A stretch of 64,000 nt of DNA from JBDHWG01 sp039810085 (GTDB taxonomy: Bacteria; Chloroflexota; Anaerolineae; Epilineales; JAHCIE01): contig JBDHWG010000023.1 in NCBI GenBank assembly GCA_039810085.1, positions 21,365 through 85,364 of the forward strand. Reading direction: 5' to 3'. Numbering within the stretch: the first letter of the stretch is position 1; each line of letters starts with the position of its first letter. The notes under the pieces are model-generated. The model saw only the letters and a program-made list of their open reading frames with translations, searched no databases and was not told the DNA's origin. Of the stretch, positions 8,463-16,417 are shown in pieces. Both the position numbers and the translations under genes were made by a program.

Positions 8463-8927
8463 GTCATTGCGAGGGGACCGCGGGTCTTGTCATTGCGAGC
8501 AGCGCGAAGCAATCTCCCGCCCTGGCGATAGACGGTCTGGCCGAAGAGTAGAGGCGCGTTCGCCAGCCGGGGGGTTGCTTCGTCGTCCTATCGTCCTCCT
8601 CGCAACGACAGCCGTCTTGTCATTGCGAGCCGGGGCGCGGGGGCGGTACTCCGCCCCTGCTGGCGAAGCAATCTCCCGCCCTGGCGATAGACGGTCTGGC
8701 CGAAGAGTAGAGGCGCGTTCGCCAGCCGGGGGGTTGCTTCGTCGTCCTATCGTCCTCCTCGCAACGACAGCCGTCTTGTCATTGCGAGCCGGGGCGCGGG
8801 GGCGGTACTCCGCCCCTGCTGGCGAAGCAATCTCCCGCCCTGGCGATAGACGGTCTGGCCGAAGAGTAGAGGCGCGTTCGCCAGCCGGGGGGTTGCTTCG
8901 TCGTCCTATCGTCCTCCTCGCAACGAC
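8463..8927. repeat. Tandem array of family A repeats, 159-bp period
   Basis: Three units run in a row. Units two and three (starting at 8619 and 8778) are virtually identical over 159 bp, each with GGGGGCGGTACTCCGCCCC in the left arm. The first unit starts with a partial nested copy. The array fills the gap between the DinB-like gene and the next gene. Confidence 0.9.
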
Positions 8928-8961
8928 AGCGTTGCCAACTACCGGGCCGAATTGAGGCGTA

Positions 8962-9645
8962 ATGCTCGACATCCAGGTGACAGAGGAGTGGCGGCGGGCG
9001 TTTCCGGGCGGGCACATGGGGCTGCTGGAGGTGTCCGACGTGGACAACACGGGGCGCTCGGCGGCGCTGGACGCCCAGAAGCGCGCCGTGGAGGAGCGGC
9101 TGCGGCAGCGCTACGCGGGCTACACCCGCGCCGACTTCCTGGCGCTGCCCGACATGGCCGCCTACTGGAGCTACTATAAGCGCTTCAGCAAGACGTACCA
9201 CGTCCTGCTCCAGCTCGAGTCGGTCGTCCTGAAGGGCAAGTCGCTGCCCGATGTCTCGCCCCTGGTGGACGCCAACTTCGCCGCCGAGCTGGACACCCTC
9301 GCCCTGACGGCGGGCCACGACGTTGCCCGGCTAATGCCGCCGGTGGTCATCGACGTGACGCGCGACGGGGAGACGTTCACGCAGATGGGCGGGGCGGAGA
9401 AGACGCTGCGCGCGGGGGACATGGTGATGCGCGACGCGGGCGGCGTCACGTGTACCATCCTCTACGGCCAGGACGACCGCTCCCCCATCACGCGGGCCAC
9501 GACGCACGCGCTGTACGTCGTCTACGCGCCGGCGGGGGTGAGCGCGGCAGCGGTGCAGGCGCAGCTTGACGGCATCGAGCGCCACATCGCCCTGTTCGCG
9601 CCGACCTACCGCCGCGAACAGTCGCGCGTGCTCACATCCTCGTAA
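8962..9645 (+). CDS. B3/B4 tRNA-binding domain protein (PheT-like)
   Basis: The protein has 227 residues. The span SLPDVSPLVDANFAAELDT to LFAPTYRR follows the pattern of the B3/B4 domain of the phenylalanyl-tRNA synthetase beta chain in stand-alone form, including a hydrophobic core and GQDDRSPITRATTHALYVVY near residue 170. In PheT this fold supports editing or tRNA binding. Stand-alone copies may edit mischarged tRNA or bind other ligands. ATG 8962 follows GAGGCGTA. It is convergent with the HEPN gene 13 bp away. Confidence 0.78.
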   Translation: MLDIQVTEEWRRAFPGGHMGLLEVSDVDNTGRSAALDAQKRAVEERLRQRYAGYTRADFLALPDMAAYWSYYKRFSKTYHVLLQLESVVLKGKSLPDVSPLVDANFAAELDTLALTAGHDVARLMPPVVIDVTRDGETFTQMGGAEKTLRAGDMVMRDAGGVTCTILYGQDDRSPITRATTHALYVVYAPAGVSAAAVQAQLDGIERHIALFAPTYRREQSRVLTSS

Positions 9646-9658
9646 TCTCCACTCATCT

Positions 9659-10039
9659 CTAGGCAATCTGACGCTTCGACCAGGATACAACCGTTTGAGC
9701 GAGAAGCAGCGCTTGCTCATACTCCGCTTCCGAGACAGGGGTATAGTCGCCCGGATAGCGGGTCTGAACGGCGTAGTTAGACAGCGCGACGGCGTCACGA
9801 ATCTCCTCGGGGACGCCGTTGTACTGCTCTATATGCTCGATGAGCAAGCCGATATGGTGGACTTTTGGGTATTCGCCGGTGAGGTGAATGAGAACGGCTT
9901 TCAGAGCTTTCTCCGCCGCTTGTTGGGCTTCGAAGCAGAGGTCTTCGAAAAAGACGGCCTCCGTCTTGCCCATTTGGGCGAGACGCAAATTGCTCTCAGC
10001 CCGGCGTAGCCAAACATCAGCGGCTTGCCGGGTGTTCAT
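9659..10039 (-). CDS. HEPN-domain protein, putative toxin of a HEPN/MNT pair
   Basis: This 126-residue helical protein starts MNTRQAADVWLRRAESNL and has AEKALKAVLIHL and VHHIGLLIEHI helices typical of HEPN. The conserved RYPGD turn is near residue 100. The Rx4-6H ribonuclease motif is not evident, as no His follows the Arg at the expected spacing. This is common in the larger HEPN/MNT subgroup but leaves the toxic activity uncertain. The ATG at 10039 lies 22 bp inside the upstream nucleotidyltransferase gene, so the two are translationally coupled. Confidence 0.85.
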   Translation of the reverse strand: MNTRQAADVWLRRAESNLRLAQMGKTEAVFFEDLCFEAQQAAEKALKAVLIHLTGEYPKVHHIGLLIEHIEQYNGVPEEIRDAVALSNYAVQTRYPGDYTPVSEAEYEQALLLAQTVVSWSKRQIA

Positions 10040-10394
10040 GCACCACGCGTCCCTCGTGCATAGCACTCTGGTAGATGAAGAAGGGGTTATCTTCGTTTCT
10101 TGCCAGGACATCATCGCCAACAACGATAATGTCCACCGCGACACCGAGCCGCCGGGATAAGAGCGCGCGATAGATGCGGCTGGCCAGCTCGCGCTCGTTT
10201 TGGACATGACGCACTACGACCAGGAAATCATAGTCGCTGTCCTGCCGAGCAGTACCTCTAGCGCGAGAGCCAAAGAGGATAACTTGTTCAGGGTGGCTGA
10301 CTTCTACAATTGTGTCAATGAGGGCTTGCAACAGATCGCGACTTGCGTCACCATCAACTGCGCGCTCTGCCGCCCCTACGTTCGCTGATGCCAT
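10017..10394 (-). CDS. MNT-type minimal nucleotidyltransferase (antitoxin of HEPN pair)
   Basis: The 125-residue protein has the pol-beta nucleotidyltransferase signature GSRARGTARQDSDYD, which supplies the GS loop and the two metal-binding Asp residues. A third Asp follows in VAVDIIVV. In described MntA/HepT pairs this enzyme transfers AMP to the HEPN partner and silences it. ATG 10394 was preferred over the GTG two codons earlier because GGGAGAA is 6 nt upstream of the ATG. Its stop overlaps the HEPN gene start. Confidence 0.87.
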   Translation of the reverse strand: MASANVGAAERAVDGDASRDLLQALIDTIVEVSHPEQVILFGSRARGTARQDSDYDFLVVVRHVQNERELASRIYRALLSRRLGVAVDIIVVGDDVLARNEDNPFFIYQSAMHEGRVVHEHPASR

Positions 10395-10416
10395 AGGCAC
10401 TTCTCCCTAGCATTCC

Positions 10417-10465
10417 ATTATAGACAGGTCATCTCATGGACGCAAGGGAACGCGGCGACTATAAT
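10417..10465. promoter_or_regulatory. Overlapping divergent promoters (MNT/HEPN leftward, cupin rightward)
   Basis: Leftward: TATAAT on the minus strand at 10417-10422 and TTGCGT at 10440-10445 (17-bp spacer). Rightward: TGGACG 10437-10442 and TATAAT 10460-10465 (17-bp spacer). The two -35 elements overlap, so polymerase binding should be mutually exclusive. Confidence 0.55.
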
Positions 10466-10500
10466 CTGTAGGGAGCGGAGCGGAGGAAAGGAGCAAGGGG

Positions 10501-10974
10501 ATGTCAGAGGCAGGACAGGATTGGCGGGAGAATGGCGTGCGCATCGTTCGCGGCGACCAACTCGACTTCAACACGCCCCAGACGCCGGGCATGACGCGCG
10601 GCGCCGCCATCAACTACGCCCGCGCCGGCGCCCACAAACTCTGGGCCGGCGCCGTCACCATCGAGCCGAACGCCAAGACGGGCGCGCACCACCACGGGCC
10701 GCTGGAAAGCGTCATCTACGTGGTCAAGGGGCGGGCGCGGATGCGCTGGGGCGAGCAGTTGGAGTACTACGCCGAGGCCGGGCCGGGCGACTTCATCTTC
10801 GTGCCGCCATATGTGCCGCACCAGGAGATCAACGCCCTGGACGACGCGCCGCTAGAGTGCGTGCTCGTGCGTAGCGATCAGGAGCCGGTCGTCGTCAACC
10901 TGGATATTCCGGTGGTAGAGCAGCCCGAGCGCGTCTACTGGGTTGACCCGGCGCACCCGCAGCCTGGCGACTAA
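10501..10974 (+). CDS. Cupin-domain protein
   Basis: The 157-residue protein has a single conserved beta-barrel. Cupin motif 1 is visible as GAHHHGPLESVIYVVKG (His, His and Glu metal ligands). Motif 2 is GDFIFVPPYVPHQEIN (final His ligand). Such proteins bind a divalent metal and serve as dioxygenases, isomerases or sugar/auxin-like sensors. Nothing narrows the substrate. The start follows AAGGAGCAAGGGG. Confidence 0.82.
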   Translation: MSEAGQDWRENGVRIVRGDQLDFNTPQTPGMTRGAAINYARAGAHKLWAGAVTIEPNAKTGAHHHGPLESVIYVVKGRARMRWGEQLEYYAEAGPGDFIFVPPYVPHQEINALDDAPLECVLVRSDQEPVVVNLDIPVVEQPERVYWVDPAHPQPGD

Positions 10975-10979
10975 CCCCA

Positions 10980-11046
10980 TTGTCACGCTGAGCGGAGCGA
11001 AGCGTCCCCCGGTGGGCCGGGATGCTTCGCGTTCGCTCAGCATGAC
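10980..11046. repeat. Family B palindromic repeat between convergent genes
   Basis: TTGTCACGCTGAGCGGAGCG pairs with CGTTCGCTCAGCATGACAA. It fills the gap between the cupin and anti-sigma stops and may work as a bidirectional terminator hairpin. Confidence 0.78.
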
Positions 11047-11055
11047 AATCCACAC

Positions 11056-11820
11056 TCACGGGCCGAGGCCGCCCTGCTCCAACAGGGCGGCGAACTGCTG
11101 AAGCTCGGCCGTGTTCAGGTCCGACACGGCCCAATACGTCATGCCGCCGCCGGTCCAGTGGACGAGATTGTACCCCTGGCGCTGGGCGACGGTCTCCGCC
11201 TCGCTCGCCCCGCTCGCCGTGGGCCAGACGAACAGATTGATCGGGTGGCGCTGGCGGTAGTAGATGAGCGCGGCGACCGGGCGGTTGTCGATGTAGTCCA
11301 GCCGGCCGCCGGTGAGCGGGAAGCCCTGCCCGGCCAGGTCCACGACCGGCGGCGCGAAGTCGAGCTTGCCGTCGAACCACGGCTTGACCGTGTGCTGGTC
11401 GGACGACGGGATGTCGGCCAGGTGGTTGACCATCAGCGACCGCACGTGGGCCGACGCCAACTCGTCGGCCAGGCTGTCGTTCGCCTGCCGCGCCTGCCAC
11501 GCCGGCGCGACACGCCACAGCATCAGCACCAACACGGCGGCGGTCGCGGCCACGCTCAGCCACGGCCACCACAGCCGACGCGGGCGGCTCGCCCCGCTGG
11601 CCTGGCGCACCGACGCGCGCACGTTCTGGCGGAGATGGGCGGGGGCGCGGAAGTAGAGGTCGTCGCCGCTCAGACGGCTATGCAGCGCGTGCTGCGCTTC
11701 CACCTGCCGCGCGCACGCCGGGCAATTGTGCAAGTGCTCCTCCACCTTCAGGTTGCTGACCAGGTCTAGCTCGTCGTCAACATACCCGGGCAGCAAAGTG
11801 CGTGTTTCCTGGCAATCCAC
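11056..11820 (-). CDS. Anti-sigma factor with zf-HC2 zinc finger
   Basis: The 254-residue protein has an N-terminal zinc-binding anti-sigma domain with EEHLHNCPACARQ (H-x3-C-x2-C), then one membrane helix (about 88-105, WLSVAATAAVLVLMLW) and an extracytoplasmic domain of about 145 residues. GTG 11820 was selected because AAGGAG lies 7 nt upstream. The start is inside the sigma factor gene (44-nt overlap), tying synthesis of inhibitor to sigma. Membrane release would free the sigma factor under an envelope signal. Confidence 0.86.
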   Translation of the reverse strand: MDCQETRTLLPGYVDDELDLVSNLKVEEHLHNCPACARQVEAQHALHSRLSGDDLYFRAPAHLRQNVRASVRQASGASRPRRLWWPWLSVAATAAVLVLMLWRVAPAWQARQANDSLADELASAHVRSLMVNHLADIPSSDQHTVKPWFDGKLDFAPPVVDLAGQGFPLTGGRLDYIDNRPVAALIYYRQRHPINLFVWPTASGASEAETVAQRQGYNLVHWTGGGMTYWAVSDLNTAELQQFAALLEQGGLGP

Positions 11821-12349
11821 CCCGGTTCTCCTTACCCATCGCCTCAATCAGAAAGTGTTGCAGCCACTGGCGCGCTCGCGCCAGCCGCGACATGACCGTG
11901 CCCATCGGCGCGTCGATGATGCTCGCGATCTCTTTGTAGGACAGCCCTTCCAACTCGCGCAGGATAATCACCTCGCGGAACTCGACCGGCATCTCCGCCA
12001 GCGCCCGCCGCAGCAGCTGCGTGTCCACCGCCTGGAACACCGCCGCCTCCGGGTCCGCCGCGTCGTCCGATAAGTTCGTCAGCGTCTCCTCGAACGGCAC
12101 GCTCGCCGCCGCCTCGCGATTCTGGCGCAGCCAGGTGTAGCACGTGTTGCGCACGATGCGCAGCAGCCAGGCGCGGCTATCGCCGCCCCGGAAGCTGTCG
12201 ACGAACTTGAACGCGCGCAGGCACGCCTCCTGGACGACATCCTCCGCGTCCCGCTCGTCGTGCATCAGCCACCGGGCCAGGTTGTAGGCAGCATCCAGGT
12301 GGGGCAAGACAGTCTGATCAAACCGCGCGTTTCGCTCCTGGTCTGTCAC
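11777..12349 (-). CDS. ECF (RpoE-like) sigma factor
   Basis: The 190-residue protein has sigma-70 region 2 (DAAYNLARWLMHDERDAEDV, FRAWLLRIVRN-type helix) and region 4 (EMPVEFREVIILRELEGLSY and a helix-turn-helix IASIIDAPMGTVMSRLARAR). The GTG start is preceded by GGAGGAGAAGAAAGG. The Cys near the C-terminus may not be functional. It is cotranscribed with the overlapping membrane anti-sigma. The promoter region upstream bears a sigma-ECF-like -35 that is mirrored towards the opposite gene. Confidence 0.92.
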   Translation of the reverse strand: MTDQERNARFDQTVLPHLDAAYNLARWLMHDERDAEDVVQEACLRAFKFVDSFRGGDSRAWLLRIVRNTCYTWLRQNREAAASVPFEETLTNLSDDAADPEAAVFQAVDTQLLRRALAEMPVEFREVIILRELEGLSYKEIASIIDAPMGTVMSRLARARQWLQHFLIEAMGKENRGGLPGNTHFAARVC

Positions 12350-12413
12350 CCGCGTGCCTTTCTTCTCCTCCGTCGAGCTTCTCCATCCTATCCAGACTCC
12401 GCCCGCCGCTCAT

Positions 12414-12452
12414 TTATTCCCGGCTCGGCCACCTTTTTGGCGTCGGGAATAA
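12414..12452. promoter_or_regulatory. Divergent ECF-type promoter pair (inverted GGGAATAA elements)
   Basis: TTATTCCCG (12414-12422) and CGGGAATAA (12444-12452) form a 9-bp inverted repeat. Reading outwards, 16 bp after each GGGAATAA lies GTCTGG (leftward) or GTTATG (rightward), the form of ECF -35/-10 spacing. Both the sigma operon and the lipoprotein gene would be read by the same sigma factor. Confidence 0.6.
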
Positions 12453-12531
12453 CTTGCCCCCCGCCTCGGTTATGCTGGGTGAACGAGTGCATGGCGCGAC
12501 TTACCTGTCAGATGCGAAAGAGAGGATGAAG

Positions 12532-13968
12532 ATGCTTCAGAGACCTTTGGTTGCCCGTGTCCGGTCCCGGTTCCTACGCGCTGGAATGGCGCTCCTCATG
12601 CTGGCCGTCGGCGCGCTGCTGCTCGGCGCGTGCGCTGCCGCGCCGACGGCAGCGCCGGCTGCCCAGTCGGCGGCCCAGGCCGCGGCCGCCCCCACCGCCC
12701 CCGCGCCGACACAGGTCCCCACGAGCATGCCGACCATGCCGCCGATGCCGACGAGCGCCCCCACGTCGCCGATGCCCACCGCCGCGCCGACGGCCGCCGC
12801 CAGCGCGGCAAGCGGCAAGGTGTACGTCGGGCTGTTCAAGGACAACGCCGTCGGCGTGTTCGACCCCGCCGCCAACCGCGTCGTGCGCACCATCCCCATC
12901 CCGCGCGGCCCCCACGGCATGGTCATCACGCCGGATGGACGCAGCGTCTACGTCAGCAGCGACGGCGACTCGAAGGTGAGCGTCATCGACACGGCGACGG
13001 ACGCGGTCGTCCACACCATCGAGGTCGGGCCGACGCCCCACGGCCTCGCCATCACGCCCGACGGCGGCCACGTCCTGTCCGCCGTCTACGACGCCAGCCA
13101 GGTCGCCATCATCGACACCAAGACCAACCAGATCGTGGACCGCGTCGCCGTCGCCAACCCGCACAGCCTCAGCATCAGCCCCGACGGGCGGACGGCCTAC
13201 GTCGCGTCACAGAAGCCCAACGCGTTCGCCCTGGTGGTGATCAACCTCAATGATAGAAGTATCGCCGGCACGATCCCGCTTGACAAAGCGCCGCGCGACG
13301 TGACGTACAGCCCGGACGGCAAGCAGGTGTACGTCAGCCAGGCGGCGGTGGATTCGGTGCAGGTCGTGGACACGGCCAGCGCCAAGATCGTGGCCCAGAT
13401 GCCCACCGGCGCCTCGCCGCACCACATCTTCTTCACACCGGACGGCGAGTACGGCCTGGTGGTGAGCCAGGGGCCGGGCGATCTGGCGATATTCGACCCG
13501 GCGACGCACAAGGCGCTCGGAACGGTGACCGTCGGCAAGCAGCCGCACTGGATCGCCACCAGCGCCGACGGCGAGACAGCCTACGTCGCCAACGAAGCCT
13601 CCAACGACATCTCGGTCGTGGACCTCAACGCGCGCAAGGTCGTCGCGACGGTTCCCGCCGGCAATGCGCCGCGCAAGATCGTCGCCCAGCCGAAGATGGC
13701 GGCGTCGGCGGGCGACGGCGTGGCGGTGAAGATCGACCAGTTCGCCTTCCCGGCGACGGTCACGGCCACCGTCGGGCAGCCGGTGACGTGGACGAACGCC
13801 GACTCGACCTCCCACACCGTCACCGAGCTCACGGGGACGTGGGACTCCGGGACTATCGAGCCGGGGCAGAGCTTCACCTGGACGCCGACAGCGCCCGGCA
13901 CGTACACCTACCGCTGCGCGTTCCACCCGTTCATGCGCGGCGTCCTGGAGGTAAAGCCCAAAGCGTAG
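12532..13968 (+). CDS. Lipoprotein with YVTN beta-propeller and plastocyanin-like copper domain
   Basis: The protein has 478 residues. A signal peptide ends in lipobox LLGAC, followed by a Pro/Ala/Thr linker (about 25-95). Six to seven YVTN-type propeller repeats run over about 100-385 (GKVYVGLFKDNAVGVFDP, QVYVSQAAVDSVQVVD, TAYVANEASNDISVVD). The C-terminal 80 residues form a cupredoxin domain with type-1 copper ligands His in STSHTV and Cys-His-Met in RCAFHPFMRG. The protein is probably anchored outside the membrane and may move electrons or bind copper. ATG 12532 is chosen from GAGAGG 6 nt upstream. It is transcribed away from the ECF sigma factor. Confidence 0.88.
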   Translation: MLQRPLVARVRSRFLRAGMALLMLAVGALLLGACAAAPTAAPAAQSAAQAAAAPTAPAPTQVPTSMPTMPPMPTSAPTSPMPTAAPTAAASAASGKVYVGLFKDNAVGVFDPAANRVVRTIPIPRGPHGMVITPDGRSVYVSSDGDSKVSVIDTATDAVVHTIEVGPTPHGLAITPDGGHVLSAVYDASQVAIIDTKTNQIVDRVAVANPHSLSISPDGRTAYVASQKPNAFALVVINLNDRSIAGTIPLDKAPRDVTYSPDGKQVYVSQAAVDSVQVVDTASAKIVAQMPTGASPHHIFFTPDGEYGLVVSQGPGDLAIFDPATHKALGTVTVGKQPHWIATSADGETAYVANEASNDISVVDLNARKVVATVPAGNAPRKIVAQPKMAASAGDGVAVKIDQFAFPATVTATVGQPVTWTNADSTSHTVTELTGTWDSGTIEPGQSFTWTPTAPGTYTYRCAFHPFMRGVLEVKPKA

Positions 13969-13995
13969 CGATCCTGTGTAGGATGTTCTAAGGGG

Positions 13996-14035
13996 GCGAA
14001 GTCCTGCGGCACTCAAGCGATCCGCAGGGCTTCGC
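13996..14035. terminator. Terminator-like hairpin after lipoprotein gene
   Basis: GCGAAGTCCTGCGG (13996-14009) pairs with CCGCAGGGCTTCGC (14022-14035), with one G-T pair. No T-run follows, so efficiency is uncertain. The motif recurs in part near 7400. Confidence 0.5.
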
Positions 14036-14114
14036 GTTCCATGCGGCCTGAGTCTGTCCCCGCTTGTCTGCGTCAACATTTGCAGCGTGCTCCCAAAATT
14101 CACGCGTAGCCCTC

Positions 14115-14142
14115 TAGACAACACGAAAAACAAGGGTATAAT
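14115..14142 (+). promoter_or_regulatory. Predicted sigma-70 promoter of the PH-like/ATPase cassette
   Basis: TAGACA (14115-14120), a 16-bp spacer and a perfect TATAAT (14137-14142). A leader of about 130 nt precedes ATG 14283. It contains CGCCAAATGCGTG...CGCCGGTGTTTGGCG, whose TTTGGCG/CGCCAAA arms could fold. Confidence 0.65.
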
Positions 14143-14282
14143 GGGAATAAGTTGCCAACGCCCCGCTCTTTATTCCAAAAAGGCGAACTGGACTGTGACG
14201 CCAAATGCGTGACACTCCAGTGTACGCCGGTGTTTGGCGCATTCATTCCGTCTAACGAGACGTCACATGGGGAGGACACTAC

Positions 14283-15140
14283 ATGAAACTCAATGTCCTG
14301 GATGGGCCACTCGCGCCCGCTGAAGGCGAGAGCCTGGTGCGCAGCTACCATTGTACAAGTCTATCGTCGGGTTTTCTGGGTCTCAAGGCGGAGGGGTTCC
14401 TGAATGTAACGAACAAGCGCGTCGTCTTCTATGCCGCCGGCAGTTCGTATGGCGGCAAGAGCATCATCCAGAGTGAAGTGCCTATCGCCGACGTATCCGG
14501 CATCAACAGCTACAAGGGAACATCGTTCAGCCTGTGGCGCTTGCTCATGGCGCTCGTCGTGTCTTTCGTCCTCGGCAGTGTGCTCAGCGCAATTGTAAGT
14601 GCGTTGGTCGGGGCAGTCATCTACCGGTCATCCAGCTATGGCCTGATTGAAGCCACATTCTACATCGTTCCCTTGCTGCCCATCGTCGGCTCGTTCTTCC
14701 TGTCTCGAAGCAGCATCCTTCGCTCGGTGTTGGCAACCTCAGGGGTCATGCTCTTTGCAGGCGCTGGGGCGCTTAACTCCTTCGGTGGCTTGCTCGGTTC
14801 CTTGACGGGGAGCGGGAGTGGACTGGGCGTGCTGCTGACACCCATCGCCTTCATCTACGCCTTGGTGTGTTACTACTGGTACTCGCGAGGCCAGACGATT
14901 GCCCTGACGATTGGCTCCAAGGGCGGCTCGAGTACGCCAATTGCGGTCTCCGGCGTCACGGGTTTCAACAATACAGCGGCGGTTCGCGCCCTTACCGCCG
15001 AGCCGGCCGAAGATGCGGACGCCGTGATTAAGGAACTGGGCGCTTTGATTACCGACATTCAGGCGTTGGGGGATCTAGGCATCCAGAAGTGGGTCCAGGC
15101 TCAGGCGTCCCAGAGTGGGGCGGCCACGGTTCGTTTCTGA
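14283..15140 (+). CDS. PH/GRAM-like membrane protein, paralog 1 of a five-gene cassette
   Basis: The protein has 285 residues and no signal peptide. Residues about 15-75 form a small beta domain with GFLNVTNKRVVFYAAG, like bacterial PH (YokE/GRAM-type) lipid-binding domains. Four to five membrane helices follow (about 85-205), then a cytoplasmic tail ending VIKELGALITDIQALGDLG. The next gene has the same architecture and an almost identical tail motif. GGGGAGG before ATG 14283 sets the start. Codons here are less GC-biased than in flanking genes. The function is unknown, and lipid or membrane sensing is a guess. Confidence 0.75.
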   Translation: MKLNVLDGPLAPAEGESLVRSYHCTSLSSGFLGLKAEGFLNVTNKRVVFYAAGSSYGGKSIIQSEVPIADVSGINSYKGTSFSLWRLLMALVVSFVLGSVLSAIVSALVGAVIYRSSSYGLIEATFYIVPLLPIVGSFFLSRSSILRSVLATSGVMLFAGAGALNSFGGLLGSLTGSGSGLGVLLTPIAFIYALVCYYWYSRGQTIALTIGSKGGSSTPIAVSGVTGFNNTAAVRALTAEPAEDADAVIKELGALITDIQALGDLGIQKWVQAQASQSGAATVRF

Positions 15141-15160
15141 ACATCGGCGAGGTGAGACCT

Positions 15161-16036
15161 ATGGAACCAGTCGACTGGACCTTTCAGCTTAGCGACGCGG
15201 GCGAGCAGATTGTCCGCACCTACGAATGCACGCGCTTCAAGCATTGGTTTCGACCGCCGACGCCCGGCTATCTGACAGTCACGAACAAGCGCGTCATCTT
15301 CCATAGCAGTGGCAAGTCATTGACAGGCCAGAGTGTATTGTCAACGGAAATGCCCCTCGACGACGTGTCGGGCCTGAGCATGTATGAAGGGCTGTCGTTC
15401 AACTGGCCGCTCTTCCTGGCGTTTTCCGTCGTGCTCTACATTGTGTCGCGGATCGCGTCGTCGATTCTTCCGTCGCTGTTCTTCAACTACTGGTTCGTGC
15501 TCCTGCTGGTGTTGCCGTATGCCATCATCTGGCTGCTCTCCAGCAACATTCTCCAGGACAACGTGCGAGACCGCGTGTTTCAGACGTTGGACCAGGTGGC
15601 GTCGGACAAATTCACCGTCAGCCGCGATCTCGACCGCTACCGCCCGTATGCGCTCATTCTCCTGTGCATTGGCCTGGCGCTTTTCGCCTGGCGCTTCAGC
15701 TTCACCCTGGGTGGCGGCGCGGTGGGGACGGCTCTCAGTTGGGTGTTCCTCCTGGCCGTCTACGCGTTCATCTTCATGAACTTCTTCGGCCGCCAGCGAA
15801 CATTCAGCCTCCTGATTGGCTCCAAGACGATGAAGGCCTCAGGCATCTTCATCCCCGGCGACACGCTGCAGCTGCTCTCGACGCATGACCGTACCGCGCT
15901 GCAGGCGCTCGGCGCAGCGCCGTCTTCGGACTCGAGCCAGGTCATCAAGGAGTTGGGCGCATTGCTACTCGACTTGCAGCAACTCGGCGACCTTGGCGTG
16001 GAGAAGTGGCGTCAACCGCAACCGGCCGCGAATTGA
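15161..16036 (+). CDS. PH/GRAM-like membrane protein, paralog 2
   Basis: This 291-residue paralog of the preceding gene shares PGYLTVTNKRVIFHSSG (compare EGFLNVTNKRVVFYAAG), the IGSKTMKASG loop and the tail VIKELGALLLDLQQLGDLG. Membrane helices fall near 80-105, 115-130, 170-190 and 195-215. A longer loop (DNVRDRVFQTLDQVASDKF) separates helix pairs. GAGGTGAG lies 10 nt before the ATG, and only 20 bp separate the two paralogs. The pair could form a heteromer. The role is unknown. Confidence 0.74.
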   Translation: MEPVDWTFQLSDAGEQIVRTYECTRFKHWFRPPTPGYLTVTNKRVIFHSSGKSLTGQSVLSTEMPLDDVSGLSMYEGLSFNWPLFLAFSVVLYIVSRIASSILPSLFFNYWFVLLLVLPYAIIWLLSSNILQDNVRDRVFQTLDQVASDKFTVSRDLDRYRPYALILLCIGLALFAWRFSFTLGGGAVGTALSWVFLLAVYAFIFMNFFGRQRTFSLLIGSKTMKASGIFIPGDTLQLLSTHDRTALQALGAAPSSDSSQVIKELGALLLDLQQLGDLGVEKWRQPQPAAN

Positions 16037-16081
16037 GATCGCCTGCTGGAGATGTTGCGCTGGTGGGCGTGAGAGGGAGCC

Positions 16082-16402
16082 ATGTATACGATTGACAAGG
16101 AGAAGGCCAAAAAGATACTTGTCACTGAACTGGGCTACCCGCCTGGGACAGCCGACGTGTTTCTCCGCGACTTCCCGCCTCTCCATGATGAGCTTGCCGA
16201 ACCCGTCAATCGCTGGCTGGAAGATCGCACAGTGCAGGATGTCTCTGTCTGCGGCCTGTCAATGAGCGAGGTCATGCGTACGCAGCGCTACAATGTCCTG
16301 CTCGCAGCCAAATACATGAATCGCTTGCTCGACCCGGCCCTGCCGCCCGAGCGACGGGAAAAGCTCGTCGCGAGCCTCCGCAAGCCCGCTGTCCGCTGGT
16401 AG
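16082..16402 (+). CDS. Small helical protein of unknown function in cassette
   Basis: This 106-residue soluble protein starts MYTIDKEKAKKILVTELGY and includes ELAEPVNRWLEDRTVQDVSV and TQRYNVLLAAKYMNRLLD. No known family is recognised. The composition suggests a helical bundle, possibly a chaperone or adaptor. GAGAGGGAG lies just upstream of ATG 16082, and its stop overlaps the AGGAGG of the next gene, so the two are cotranslated. Confidence 0.7.
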   Translation: MYTIDKEKAKKILVTELGYPPGTADVFLRDFPPLHDELAEPVNRWLEDRTVQDVSVCGLSMSEVMRTQRYNVLLAAKYMNRLLDPALPPERREKLVASLRKPAVRW

Positions 16403-16417
16403 GAGGTAGAAACGGGA

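Noticed and set aside
8467..8955. Proteins encoded by the family A tandem at 8.5-8.9 kb
   Set aside because: Internal repeats simply reflect the DNA repeats, both strands are open, and neither has a ribosome-binding site.
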